Shown here in pieces: positions 37,887 to 47,161 of a DNA stretch of 64,000 bases. The stretch is taken from the NCBI RefSeq assembly GCF_023156245.1, contig NZ_JAKZAH010000009.1, forward strand, positions 50,859 to 114,858, read 5' to 3'. Origin of the DNA: Marinobacter bryozoorum. GTDB taxonomy: Bacteria > Pseudomonadota > Gammaproteobacteria > Pseudomonadales > Oleiphilaceae. The notes beneath the pieces were generated by a model. That model did not search any database. It saw nothing but the letters and a program-made list of their open reading frames with translations, and was not told the origin of the DNA. Position 1 is the stretch's first letter. Every line of letters begins with the position of its first letter. The position numbers and the translations under genes are program-made.

Positions 37887-39803
37887 ATGTGTGGATTTGC
37901 TGGTTTCATGCGCTCTGCCCCGACGCATGACAGGGAGTCTCACAACCTCTGGTTGGAGGCGATGGGCCAGGCCATTATTCATCGTGGCCCGGATGCAGGC
38001 GCGACCTGGCAGGATGATAACATCGGTCTGGTACACCGCAGGCTGAGTATCATTGACCTCAGCGATGCGGGCACCCAGCCAATGCATTCCGCGTCTGGCC
38101 GATACGTCATTGCCTTCAATGGCGAGATATACAATTACCTTGAACTGAGACAGACACTTCAGCAATCTGGCGTGGTTTTCCGGACGCAGACCGACACCGA
38201 AGTGTTACTGGCGTTATTCGAGCAGAAGGGCTCCGCATGTCTCGACGATTTGAACGGCATGTTTGCCGTTGCAATCTGGGATCGCCAATCGCGCCAGCTA
38301 TTCCTGGCCCGGGATCGGCTGGGCAAAAAACCGCTTTATTACTATAAGGAAGGCAGTCGATTTGCGTTTGCCTCCGAGATAAAGGCATTGAAGAAGGTTC
38401 CCTTTGTTCGAACCGATGTGCGGTACGATGCGGTCAAGGATTTCTTTGCCTATCAATACGTTCCTGATCCGAAAACCATTTACCAGAATATACACAAGCT
38501 TTCCCCGGGACATTGGCTGATCACAGATGGTCAAAGCGTGGAAGTCCGGCAGTACTGGGATGTGTCGTTCGCCAGCCGTGGCTCGAAAAGTCTGGAGGAA
38601 GTAGAGGGGGAGCTGTACGAGCTGATCGAAGACGCGGTTCGTTTGCGGATGGTCAGCGATGTCCCCCTGGGTGCTTTTCTCAGTGGTGGTGTGGACTCAA
38701 GTGTGGTTGTCGGGTTAATGGCCGCCCACGCCAGCCAACCGGTAACTACCTGTTCTATAGGGTTTGATTCGAAACGGTTTGATGAGGTGGACTGGGCGCG
38801 GAAAGTGGCAGGCCTGTTCGATACTGATCACCACGAGTTCACCGTGCGGGAAAATGTCGCAGGCAGCATCGCAGACATTGCTCGCTTCTTCGACGAGCCC
38901 TTTGCCGATCCATCGTTCGTGCCGACCTATTTTGTCTCACAACTGGCCCGCCAGAAAGTGACCGTGGCGCTGGCGGGCGATGGTGGCGATGAGAATTTTG
39001 CCGGATACAGCAAATACCGTACAGACCAGATCGAGAACCGGCTGCGCAATCGGTTTCCGGCAAGCTTGCGCCGCAATCTGTTTCCCTACCTCTCGCAATT
39101 GGCGGGTAGGCTGAATATCGGGCCGGCCCGGAAGGCCCGTTCGCTGCTCTCCACTTTGGCCATGGAGCCCGACGATGCCTTCTTTATCACGAACAGTTTC
39201 TTCCGCCAGTCAGTCTGGGACGAGTTAGTAGCCGGTGACTTGAAGAGGGAAACCTCTGGCTACGATCCGGCGGAACTGACGCGGCGCCATTACAGGAACG
39301 CTGACACAGACGACCATCTGTCGAAAATCCTCTATACCGATATCAAAACCTATCTGCCTGGCGATATTCTGGTGAAAGTGGATCGTATGAGTATGGCCAA
39401 CTCGCTGGAAACCCGCGCTCCGCTACTCGACTACCGTGTAGTGGAGTATGCGGCAGGCATTCCGTCCGCACTGAAACTGAAGAACAAGGAAAAGAAATTC
39501 ATTCTCAAAGACACTTTTTCCGAAATGTTGCCTGACGCTGTTCTTTACCGGAAGAAAATGGGTTTTTCCGTACCCCTCGCCCAATGGCTGGGGCATGAGC
39601 TTAAAGTAATCGCAGACCGCACCTTTACCAGCCAGAGCGGCGGGCTGGCAGAGTGTTTCGACATGGAGTTAGTCCAACGCTTGTGGCAACGGCATTTATC
39701 GGGTGATTACCAGTTCACGCAGGAACTCTGGAGTATGCTCACCTTTGAGTTGTGGTGGCAGGGCTGGCAAGAAAGTGATGCCTGGAGGGTGGCTGGTGCG
39801 TAA
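37887..39803 (+). CDS. Asparagine-synthase-like glutamine amidotransferase (XrtA EPS type)
   Basis: 638 residues. Class II amidotransferase with N-terminal catalytic Cys2 (M-C-G-F-A-G-F), R-L-S-I-I-D-L and N-G-E-I-Y-N, followed by an asparagine synthase ATP domain with the pyrophosphate loop S-G-G-V-D-S-S. In polysaccharide loci such proteins are thought to amidate uronic acids of the polymer, although true asparagine synthase activity is possible. Start codon ATG two bases after the preceding gene. Confidence 0.88.
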   Translation: MCGFAGFMRSAPTHDRESHNLWLEAMGQAIIHRGPDAGATWQDDNIGLVHRRLSIIDLSDAGTQPMHSASGRYVIAFNGEIYNYLELRQTLQQSGVVFRTQTDTEVLLALFEQKGSACLDDLNGMFAVAIWDRQSRQLFLARDRLGKKPLYYYKEGSRFAFASEIKALKKVPFVRTDVRYDAVKDFFAYQYVPDPKTIYQNIHKLSPGHWLITDGQSVEVRQYWDVSFASRGSKSLEEVEGELYELIEDAVRLRMVSDVPLGAFLSGGVDSSVVVGLMAAHASQPVTTCSIGFDSKRFDEVDWARKVAGLFDTDHHEFTVRENVAGSIADIARFFDEPFADPSFVPTYFVSQLARQKVTVALAGDGGDENFAGYSKYRTDQIENRLRNRFPASLRRNLFPYLSQLAGRLNIGPARKARSLLSTLAMEPDDAFFITNSFFRQSVWDELVAGDLKRETSGYDPAELTRRHYRNADTDDHLSKILYTDIKTYLPGDILVKVDRMSMANSLETRAPLLDYRVVEYAAGIPSALKLKNKEKKFILKDTFSEMLPDAVLYRKKMGFSVPLAQWLGHELKVIADRTFTSQSGGLAECFDMELVQRLWQRHLSGDYQFTQELWSMLTFELWWQGWQESDAWRVAGA

Positions 39804-40938
39804 CGCAACTCCAGGGCCGTCATCGCAGCAGACCACGATTCTTCACGTCACCTTCAACATGGGAATCGGCGGCACCGAGCAGGTTATACGGCAACTGGTA
39901 ACGGGACTCCCTTCAGACTGCTACGAGAATCATGTGGTCTGTATTGACGGAAATGTCGGCGAAATGGGACAACAGCTCCAACGCGACGGCGTGGATGTTT
40001 TTTCCATATCCCGGGAGGCGGGAATTGACAAGAGATTGATTCGTGCCATTCGTGAGAGCATCAGGCAGCTGGGAGTGGATATTGTTCACTGCCATCAATA
40101 CACCCCCTGGTTCTACGGCTGGCTTGCCAGCCTTGGCACCAGTGCCCGTGTGGTTTTCACCGAGCACGGTCGCTTTCATCCGGATCGCTATCGTCACAAG
40201 GCGTTTGCGCTAAATCCTTTGATGGCCCTGAAGACCCATGCCATTGTCGCCATCTCAGATGCAACCCGCTCTGCGCTGTCACGGTACGAGTTTGTTCCAA
40301 AATCCCGGATACAAGTTCTTTACAATGGCATCCGGAGCATTGAAAAGAACCCGTCCAGGGCCAGCGAAGTTCGCGCCGAGCTGGGAATACCCGACAAGGA
40401 CTTTGTGCTGGGAACTATCGCCCGTCTGGACCCTGTCAAGAATCAGGCGATGATGCTGGATGGTTTTTCGATCGTACTCGAATCCTGCCCCGACAGCTGG
40501 TTGCTGATGGTGGGGGACGGTCCCGACCGTCGAACTCTTGAGCGAAGGGCCAGTGAGCTTGGGATAGAATCCCGGGTCTGTTTTACCGGCTTTCGTGAGG
40601 AACCGGCGGATTATCTGGCAGCCATGGATCTGTTCCTGTTGACGTCCCACACAGAAGGCACGTCCATGACGCTGCTTGAGGCCATGAGTCTGGGCGTACC
40701 TGCCATTGCTACTGCCGTCGGAGGGAACGTGGAAATTGTAGAGTCCGGTCGCACAGGGTTGCTGATTCCCACAGAAAATCCAGCAGAGCTTGCCAAAGCC
40801 GTGCTTCGTCTTAAGTCGGACCGTGACCTGCGAGAAAAACTCGGCAGAGAGAGCCGGATTCTTTTTGAAGAAAGGTTTTCGGTCGCCCGCATGGTGTCCC
40901 GTTACCAGGACTTGTATGTCAAAGTGCTGGAGGATTGA
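39796..40938 (+). CDS. Glycosyltransferase family 4
   Basis: 380 residues from GTG 39796, chosen because GGAGGGTGG lies just upstream; it overlaps the previous gene by 8 bases. GT-B motifs: F-N-M-G-I-G-G-T-E-Q near the N-terminus, I-A-R-L-D-P-V-K-N-Q and E-G-T-S-M-T-L-L-E-A-M-S in the donor domain. Longer in-frame starts would lie deep in the preceding gene. Sugar unknown. Confidence 0.88.
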   Translation: MRNATPGPSSQQTTILHVTFNMGIGGTEQVIRQLVTGLPSDCYENHVVCIDGNVGEMGQQLQRDGVDVFSISREAGIDKRLIRAIRESIRQLGVDIVHCHQYTPWFYGWLASLGTSARVVFTEHGRFHPDRYRHKAFALNPLMALKTHAIVAISDATRSALSRYEFVPKSRIQVLYNGIRSIEKNPSRASEVRAELGIPDKDFVLGTIARLDPVKNQAMMLDGFSIVLESCPDSWLLMVGDGPDRRTLERRASELGIESRVCFTGFREEPADYLAAMDLFLLTSHTEGTSMTLLEAMSLGVPAIATAVGGNVEIVESGRTGLLIPTENPAELAKAVLRLKSDRDLREKLGRESRILFEERFSVARMVSRYQDLYVKVLED

Positions 40939-42395
40939 TGGCAGCACTTTCGGAAATGCGCAAGGCGGTAATCTTCTCTTCCCTTTCGAAGTACAGTGTC
41001 ATGCTGATCACCCTGGTCACCACTATGGTGGTGGCGCGCTTGCTGACGCCCGACGAAATAGGCACTTTCGCGGTTGCCAGTGCCGTGGTGATGCTGGTGA
41101 GTGAGTTTCGAATCCTGGGAGCCGGAGTCTATCTGGTGCGGGAAGAGGACCTAACCCGGTCGAAGGTCCGGTCGGCGCTGGGGCTTACCATCATTATTTC
41201 CTGGGGTTTGGGTATCGTTGTCTGCCTGTCTGCGCCCTGGATAGCCCGATTCTACGATCTTCCTGAAATCAAGACGATCTTCTGGATACTGGCCGTCAGC
41301 TTTTTTCTGGCACCGTACATCAGCGTGTCCTCAGCCCTGCTTGCGAGGCATCTCCAGTTCCACCTGATTCTTCGCATGCAGGTAGCAGGCACATTGGTAA
41401 ACCTGGCAGTAATCGTTTCGCTAATCCAGTTTGGTGCCAGCTTCTATGCGCTGGCGTGGGGCCTTTCCGCCGGCGCCTTGACACGGTTTCTGGTGGCGGT
41501 GTTTTTTTTGAGTCCGGAGCAAATGACCTATCGTCCCCAGTTCAGGGGGCTCAAAGCGATTGCAAGTGTCGGGATTTACAGCTCGCTAACCAACATACTT
41601 CGCAAGTTCACGGTTGTAGCCCCTGACCTGGTGATAGGGAAGCTGGGCACCACCTATCAGGTGAGTATCTTCTCTCGCGGGCTGGGGTTCGTTCAGTTCG
41701 TCGCAGAATCACTGATGACCAGTGTCAGCCCGGTGGCCTTACCTTACCTGTCCCGGACGAGGCGGGAAGGCGGTGACCTCAGTGACGCCTACCAGCGGGC
41801 TACCGTGCTGCTTGGGGGACTACTATGGCCGGTTCTGGCGGTAGCAAGTCTTGCCAGCTTGCCAGCTATCCGGCTGTTCTTCGGGAGTCAGTGGGATGCT
41901 GCTGCCCCACTTGCTGGCTGGCTCGCACTCTGGGCTGCCCTGAGATCCGTCCACTGGTTCTCCAATCAAGTATTGTTGGCGATGCACAGGGAACGGGTCA
42001 TGGTTCTCAAGGAAGCGGGGATATTCGCCATTCTTCTGGCGGGCATTGCCTTTGCCTATTCCGGTGGGCTGGAAAGGATTGCCCAGGTGTTTGTCCTGGC
42101 AGGCATGCTGGAGGTGGTCGTCATTACGTTGGTCCTGCGGAAATATCTGGGCATGGATTCGGGGGGGTTTGTCAGGGCTTGGGTGTCCAACGCGGCCATT
42201 GCAGGTTTGTGTGCTCTGGTCGCCCTGGGCGTGCGCCAGGTGATAGATTTCGAGCAGGCCCCCCCATGGCAGCCGGCAGTGGCTTTAGTGCTGGTGATGC
42301 CCCCTGTCTGGCTGGGCCTGTTGTGGGCGTTCCGGCATCCCCTGTTCGATGAATTTGCTGGTGTCTTGGGGACGCTTCGCAGGAAAGGGGAATAA
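40938..42395 (+). CDS. Polysaccharide flippase (Wzx / MOP superfamily)
   Basis: 485-residue membrane protein with 12-14 predicted helices, starting with V-I-F-S-S-L-S-K-Y-S-V-M-L-I-T-L and R-L-L-T-P-D-E-I-G-T-F, typical of the MOP/PST flippases. It would move the lipid-linked repeat unit to the periplasmic side. Start ATG overlaps the previous stop (TGATG) with GGAGG upstream. Confidence 0.9.
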   Translation: MAALSEMRKAVIFSSLSKYSVMLITLVTTMVVARLLTPDEIGTFAVASAVVMLVSEFRILGAGVYLVREEDLTRSKVRSALGLTIIISWGLGIVVCLSAPWIARFYDLPEIKTIFWILAVSFFLAPYISVSSALLARHLQFHLILRMQVAGTLVNLAVIVSLIQFGASFYALAWGLSAGALTRFLVAVFFLSPEQMTYRPQFRGLKAIASVGIYSSLTNILRKFTVVAPDLVIGKLGTTYQVSIFSRGLGFVQFVAESLMTSVSPVALPYLSRTRREGGDLSDAYQRATVLLGGLLWPVLAVASLASLPAIRLFFGSQWDAAAPLAGWLALWAALRSVHWFSNQVLLAMHRERVMVLKEAGIFAILLAGIAFAYSGGLERIAQVFVLAGMLEVVVITLVLRKYLGMDSGGFVRAWVSNAAIAGLCALVALGVRQVIDFEQAPPWQPAVALVLVMPPVWLGLLWAFRHPLFDEFAGVLGTLRRKGE

Positions 42396-42433
42396 CAGGT
42401 GCTACAGACCCGGTATTCGTGGGAAGTTTCCGC

Positions 42434-43468
42434 ATGATAGTACGCAGATTCCGTGGCCATTTCCGTCGACGACTCATTGAGCTGTTTGTACGGTTGTTGA
42501 AAACAGAAGAAGCCAGGCATTATCTCAACCGACACGCTGATGACCACGGTGATGTTCGGCGCCGGGTCACTAATGTCGTTACGCCCTATGAGACAGGAAG
42601 TGGCTCGGCCCCGGTGGCCTTACGGACCCGGCCTCCGGCCTTTGTTACCGGGAGGTTCCGGAGTGGTTCCACCTTGCTCTGGAATATTTTCAGAAGTCTG
42701 GACGACTGTACTGCCTATTATGAGCCCTTGAACGAGCGTCGCTGGTTCCTCCGCGATAGTAGAGGGAAACATACCGATACAACTCATCAGGGGGTTACGG
42801 AGTACTGGTCAGAATACGAGGGGCTGGATCACCTGGTGAAATACTACCGGGAAGACTGGATACGACACCGGCTGTACATGGACGAACGCGATTTCGACTA
42901 CAACATGAAGTCTTACATTGATGCGCTGGCCTCCAATGCTCGAGGAAGACCTGTCCTACAGTTCAACCGCGTGGATTTCCGTCTCGCCTGGCTGAGAGCA
43001 AATTACCCCGACTCCCCGATTATCCATATTTACCGGAATCCACGGGATCAGTGGTGCTCGATTCTCGGGGACATTTCCGCCTACCCTTTGACAGCTGATT
43101 CAGAACAATCGTTTCCCCGGCGTTTCTATCAGGGTATGTGGGTCCGGGATCTATGTCGCCAGTTTCCGTTTCTGGAAGATTACCGGGACAGACACCAATA
43201 CTACAATTTCTATTTCCTCTGGAAATTGTCCTACAACTTTGGGCAACACTATTCGGACATCAGCATCAGTATGGAGTCACTCACGGAAAATCCGGCAATC
43301 TGTACCGATAACCTTCTATCCGCAATCGGATGGTCTGCCCCCGACTATCCTCTGGATCTGTCCTTCGTAAAGCCGGCGGTCAGTCGCTGGCCGGAATACG
43401 CCAGTGAAGAATGGTTCGCGAATATCGAGGCAGAGTGTGAAGCGGTACTGGAGGACTTTCTGAAGTGA
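42434..43468 (+). CDS. Sulfotransferase
   Basis: 344 residues from ATG 42434 (GGGAAG upstream). The PAPS-binding 5'-phosphosulfate loop is T-G-R-F-R-S-G-S-T-L-L (about 73-83) and the 3'-phosphate motif is I-Y-R-N-P-R-D-Q-W. It would move sulfate from PAPS onto a sugar hydroxyl, presumably of the locus EPS. Basic N-terminus without signal peptide. Ends overlapping the next gene. Confidence 0.87.
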   Translation: MIVRRFRGHFRRRLIELFVRLLKTEEARHYLNRHADDHGDVRRRVTNVVTPYETGSGSAPVALRTRPPAFVTGRFRSGSTLLWNIFRSLDDCTAYYEPLNERRWFLRDSRGKHTDTTHQGVTEYWSEYEGLDHLVKYYREDWIRHRLYMDERDFDYNMKSYIDALASNARGRPVLQFNRVDFRLAWLRANYPDSPIIHIYRNPRDQWCSILGDISAYPLTADSEQSFPRRFYQGMWVRDLCRQFPFLEDYRDRHQYYNFYFLWKLSYNFGQHYSDISISMESLTENPAICTDNLLSAIGWSAPDYPLDLSFVKPAVSRWPEYASEEWFANIEAECEAVLEDFLK

Positions 43469-44649
43469 TCAAGACGACGGCTTCGCCCAGGATTTTGTTG
43501 TTCAGCGAGATATTCCCTCCAGTCCATGGCGGCAGCGGACGCTGGTTTTCAGAAATTTATGGCCGCTTTCCGGAGGGAAGTGCAGCTTTCCTGGTGGGGG
43601 ATCACGAACAGGCGCAGCATTATGACGCGGGCATCCGACACCCTGTCTACCGGGAAAACCTGAGTAGTCCGGAGTGGGGGGTCCGGTCCTGGAAGGGCTT
43701 CACATTTTATCTTGGACAGTGGCGTCGCCTGAGACAGGTTGTGAGGAAAGAGGCGGTAACTCGGGTGCATTGCGGAAGGGTTCTTCCTGAGGGGGTGCCA
43801 GCGCTGCTGCTCAACTTCACCAACCGGATTCCTTTCAGCTGTTATGTGCATGGTGAAGATGTGGAAACGGTGCTGGCGAGCCGCGAACTTACCTGGCTGA
43901 CCCGGCAGGTAATGAGACACGCCGAGCAGATCATCTGTAACAGTGAAAACAGCAGGCGCATTCTTGAGCAAAAATGGCAACTACCCAAAGACAAGATCCT
44001 GGTCATGACCCCAGGCGTGGATGTGGATCGGTTCGCGCCCGACCATAATGCCCCGAGGCCTGAAAGTTGGGGGGATCGCCCCGTCATTCTGACGGTAGGT
44101 CGGCTGCAGAAGCGTAAAGGGCAGGACATGATGATCCGTGCATTGCCCGCGCTGAGGGAAAAATGGCCGGACATACTCTACGCCATTATTGGTGGGGGCA
44201 AGGAATGGGAGTCTCTGCATCAACTGGCCCGTGAGCTGGATGTGTCGGACCATGTACTGTTTATGGGGGAAGTGGATGACCTGCAAATGGTGAATGCCTA
44301 TCGCCACTGTTCCCTGTTTGCCTTGCCAAACCGTCGCGTTGGTAATGACGATGAAGGTTTCGGCATGGTTCTGTTGGAAGCTCAGGCGTGTGGGAAGGCT
44401 GTCCTGGCAGGCAACTCTGGCGGAACACGAGAAACGATGCGGGAGGGAGAGACTGGGAAGATCGTGGATTGCACCCGCGAAGATGCCCTGGCTGATGCAG
44501 TATCGAAGATGCTGGGCAATGAGCAAAGACTGCAAGCGATGGGCGAGTCGGCCAGAAGTCATGTTGTAGAGCAGTTCTGCTGGACTAATCTGGCCACCAA
44601 AGCCTACAGGTTCTTCTATCCTGATAGCGGACAAAGTCCATCAGGATGA
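43465..44649 (+). CDS. Glycosyltransferase family 4
   Basis: 394 residues, GTG start overlapping the previous stop. GT-B motifs: F-S-E-I-F-P-P-V-H-G-G-S-G-R-W in the acceptor loop, L-T-V-G-R-L-Q-K-R-K-G-Q-D and E-G-F-G-M-V-L-L-E-A-Q-A in the donor domain. It is the last gene of the continuous plus-strand EPS run. Sugar unknown. Confidence 0.9.
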   Translation: MIKTTASPRILLFSEIFPPVHGGSGRWFSEIYGRFPEGSAAFLVGDHEQAQHYDAGIRHPVYRENLSSPEWGVRSWKGFTFYLGQWRRLRQVVRKEAVTRVHCGRVLPEGVPALLLNFTNRIPFSCYVHGEDVETVLASRELTWLTRQVMRHAEQIICNSENSRRILEQKWQLPKDKILVMTPGVDVDRFAPDHNAPRPESWGDRPVILTVGRLQKRKGQDMMIRALPALREKWPDILYAIIGGGKEWESLHQLARELDVSDHVLFMGEVDDLQMVNAYRHCSLFALPNRRVGNDDEGFGMVLLEAQACGKAVLAGNSGGTRETMREGETGKIVDCTREDALADAVSKMLGNEQRLQAMGESARSHVVEQFCWTNLATKAYRFFYPDSGQSPSG

Positions 44650-44704
44650 AGCCATAACCTCAAAAGAAATCGAAATCAAAAAATGCAGAGTTTATTTTTG
44701 CTTG

Positions 44705-44820
44705 ACGTTGCACACCCTGTATCAATTGAGTGTAGACAAGTTTAGCTGATGAAAGTCTTTGAATAGACGCAAATTTAGGTGACCTGATGTCGACTTACAG
44801 TATGCTGAAGTGTGCAACGT
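44705..44820. repeat. 11-bp perfect inverted repeat spanning 116 bp
   Basis: ACGTTGCACAC (44705-44715) and GTGTGCAACGT (44810-44820) flank an AT-rich stretch between the convergent glycosyltransferase and sulfotransferase genes. It could be the ends of a short mobile or recombination segment or chance; no gene lies inside. Confidence 0.4.
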
Positions 44821-44824
44821 AATG

Positions 44825-45694
44825 TCATCCTTGAAGTGGGGGGAACCAATCCTCAGTACGTATCCCAAATTCGGTTTGTAAAAGTTGCGAATCTTCCTTA
44901 TAAAAGTCGTATAGTGCCTCTTTCTCATTAAGAGATAGAGTCGGTTTGGTGATCGGCGTGGATCCAATTTCAGCGATATTCTGAACTAGTTTTTTGACGC
45001 GATATGGTAACGCCTGGTACTGAATGGTTCTTCTGTAGAGGTCGAGGATCCTGAGGCCTAGTTGAGACTTTTTTGTCGTTTTGTTGCTCGAATTAAATAC
45101 TCTACCGATTTTTTCAAGTGATACGTCTGAATTAACTCCAAGGAAGTCAAATATTTCTTTTGTAACCTGTTCAGGTTCATTGGAAAGTTTTTCAAAGCTT
45201 GTAACGTATAATTGATTTCTATTGAAAAACTCAAGATACCTTGAGAGCTGGTAGTGGTATTTTCCCTGCCATGCGATGGGCTCGAGGGGTAAGTTTTCAA
45301 GTAGCTTTTCAATATCCCGATCTTCTATGCCGGCATTAATGTTGTGAAGATAATGTGAAACTAACCGATCTAACGGGTTTCGAACAACATAGATTAGCTT
45401 CATGTCAGAGTTATAATCAAAGATTCTCCCTGGTGCGTGCTCAAGAAAAGGGGATCTCGTATAGCTAGTTGATGCCTCGCCAATGCATGTTATTCTTTTT
45501 GATCTGGGCCTAAACCAAGTCTCATACCATGAAAAACCTTTTTTCCAGAAGGAGGGGTTTGAGAAGAAATTTAATTCTTTTACTTCCGAAAAATAAATCT
45601 CGGGATGTTGCTCCAGATAGAGGAATAGACTGGTTGATCCTGAGCGCGCTGCGCCAATGATAAGGAAATTTGGTTTGTTTTGTGTGCTACTCAT
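44825..45694 (-). CDS. Sulfotransferase
   Basis: 289 residues from ATG 45694. PAPS motifs: I-I-G-A-A-R-S-G-S-T-S-L-F near the N-terminus and Y-V-V-R-N-P-L-D-R-L-V-S-H-Y. Much more AT-rich than the operon before it, with AAA/ATT-rich codons, suggesting separate acquisition. Start chosen by a GAG-containing ribosome site; it overlaps the end of the upstream gene by 8 bases. Longer start at 45736 would overlap further. Confidence 0.87.
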   Translation of the reverse strand: MSSTQNKPNFLIIGAARSGSTSLFLYLEQHPEIYFSEVKELNFFSNPSFWKKGFSWYETWFRPRSKRITCIGEASTSYTRSPFLEHAPGRIFDYNSDMKLIYVVRNPLDRLVSHYLHNINAGIEDRDIEKLLENLPLEPIAWQGKYHYQLSRYLEFFNRNQLYVTSFEKLSNEPEQVTKEIFDFLGVNSDVSLEKIGRVFNSSNKTTKKSQLGLRILDLYRRTIQYQALPYRVKKLVQNIAEIGSTPITKPTLSLNEKEALYDFYKEDSQLLQTEFGIRTEDWFPPLQG

Positions 45695-46604
45695 TGAAAG
45701 GCTCTTTATCAAAAAAATGAATTTTGATTCCATCAATTACATTTGTTTTAAATAAAAAAACGAATCGACAGTAAGCCTCGTGGGCTCTAAGTAGCATTTT
45801 TTCAGGTGAAGTAATTATGTTTTGACGCGAAGCGGTTGAGTAGCCAAAAACCTTTAATGTTGTCGCAGCGGCTGATTCAAAACGTCTTAATTGACTGGTA
45901 GTAGCTTGCGAGGCCCATTTGCCAGAGTTGTTGGATTTTGTGGTGTTTGCCAGATCCATTATATTATCTTCACTGATGTCTTCTTCCAGAAAATCGTAAA
46001 CTGCTTTTATATGACGTTCTGGGTCAGTCAGAACTTCTTCATATTTTAATTCAAAAAGACTTCCAGGTGGAATTTTATCTTTGACGTTAAGAAAGTTGTC
46101 GTTCAATCTCGACCAGTACTCTCCACAGGTCAAAAAGTTGTTTGGTCCCCAAGACTTCCTCAATAAAGAAAGTGCCACATCGCGTCCATCTCGAACAATA
46201 AACAAGAACTTTGCTTCAGGGAAGAGTTCGATGATTGTGCCAGGATCTTCAAGATAATTCGGGGTTTTGTCTCCCCAAAAAGTGCCTCCATCAATCTTCA
46301 ATGAAATTATTTCGTTTATAATTTTCGAATATTCGAAGTCTGGGGCTGTAGCATAGTACAGCTTATCAATGTCTGGATCAATCTTCCATTGACGAACCGC
46401 TCTCTCGCCAAAAATATCGTTAATCAGGTTCTTGAAATTTCTTTTTTCTTGCAGGTCCCCGTAGTCTTCGAGTTTTTTATAGTACTTGGTAATGAAATGG
46501 GTTTCGAATGGGGCTTTGTATTTTGTCTTGTCCAGCAGGCTCGCCAAAAATGTTGTGCCAGAGCGGGGAGCACCGAAAATAAAAACCTGTGAAAAATTTT
46601 TCAT
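45687..46604 (-). CDS. Sulfotransferase
   Basis: 305 residues from ATG 46604 (AGGG six bases upstream; ATG 46610 is an alternative without spacing for a ribosome site). PAPS motifs: F-I-F-G-A-P-R-S-G-T-T-F-L and F-I-V-R-D-G-R-D-V-A-L-S. Strongly AT-rich like the gene it precedes, and translationally coupled to it. The target sugar is unknown; together the two would add sulfate groups to the surface polymer. Confidence 0.87.
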   Translation of the reverse strand: MKNFSQVFIFGAPRSGTTFLASLLDKTKYKAPFETHFITKYYKKLEDYGDLQEKRNFKNLINDIFGERAVRQWKIDPDIDKLYYATAPDFEYSKIINEIISLKIDGGTFWGDKTPNYLEDPGTIIELFPEAKFLFIVRDGRDVALSLLRKSWGPNNFLTCGEYWSRLNDNFLNVKDKIPPGSLFELKYEEVLTDPERHIKAVYDFLEEDISEDNIMDLANTTKSNNSGKWASQATTSQLRRFESAAATTLKVFGYSTASRQNIITSPEKMLLRAHEAYCRFVFLFKTNVIDGIKIHFFDKEPFNE

Positions 46605-46610
46605 TGTCAT

Positions 46611-47099
46611 CCCTGATAAGATGTTTAAGGGTGTTGAGTTGCTCTTTGCCTTTTTGCGCCTGTGACATGCGGTTTAATTTTTGCTCTCGAAATGCTACTA
46701 AATATTCGCTGTCAGAGCAAGATGCAGCCTTGTCATGAACTCTCTTCCAACTATCCCCGGCCATTTGGGAAAAGGGGTCATAGTGTTGCAGGGTGGGCTG
46801 ATAACACTCATCAAGGCACGTGCTTTTCTGTATCGATGCACCTTCTGCTTGAATGCACCGACCCAATCTTCCTGACTCAGGCGGGGCGGGGCATGTCAGA
46901 CTCGTCATTGGCTGGAGCGAGTCCACGACGCCGTCATTGAAAGTGGTCTGAGCAGGAGGTCAGGATGCACTCTCACCTTGACATCTGGCCAGGGTCTGGT
47001 TTTTATGCCGCATCAGACAGCACGTCTGGTCGTCGATTTCTTTTACGGCTATAGATGATGGTATATAAAATTCATTCGACAATCAGCGATTTAGGGTTT
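46611..47099. other. Intergenic region with no recognised gene
   Basis: About 490 bp between the divergent sulfotransferase and PEP-CTERM genes. Composition shifts from AT-rich to a GC-rich patch (about 46,740-46,980) and back. A minus-strand frame of about 105 codons (46926 to about 46611, containing Y-D-P-F-S-Q-M-A-G-D-S-W) is open but has no family I recognise and no good ribosome site, so I do not call it a gene. Confidence 0.4.
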
Positions 47100-47115
47100 T
47101 GGCACTTTATTTGCA
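47100..47115 (+). promoter_or_regulatory. Sigma-54 (RpoN) promoter of the PEP-CTERM gene
   Basis: TGGCACTTTATTTGCA: the invariant GG (47101-47102) and GC (47113-47114) are exactly 10 bases apart, and the match to TGGCACG-N4-TTGCA has one mismatch. Transcription would start near 47126, leaving a leader of about 36 bases. RpoN sites before PEP-CTERM genes are known for exosortase-A systems, where PrsK/PrsR are thought to activate them. Confidence 0.8.
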
Positions 47116-47161
47116 AAAACCTCCTAGGTGTTTCCGTTAATGACTCGAATGGATTATCGCT

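Noticed and set aside
46611..46926. Minus-strand frame of about 105 codons
   Set aside because: No recognisable family or ribosome site, and the frame continues into the sulfotransferase gene out of phase; kept only as an intergenic note.
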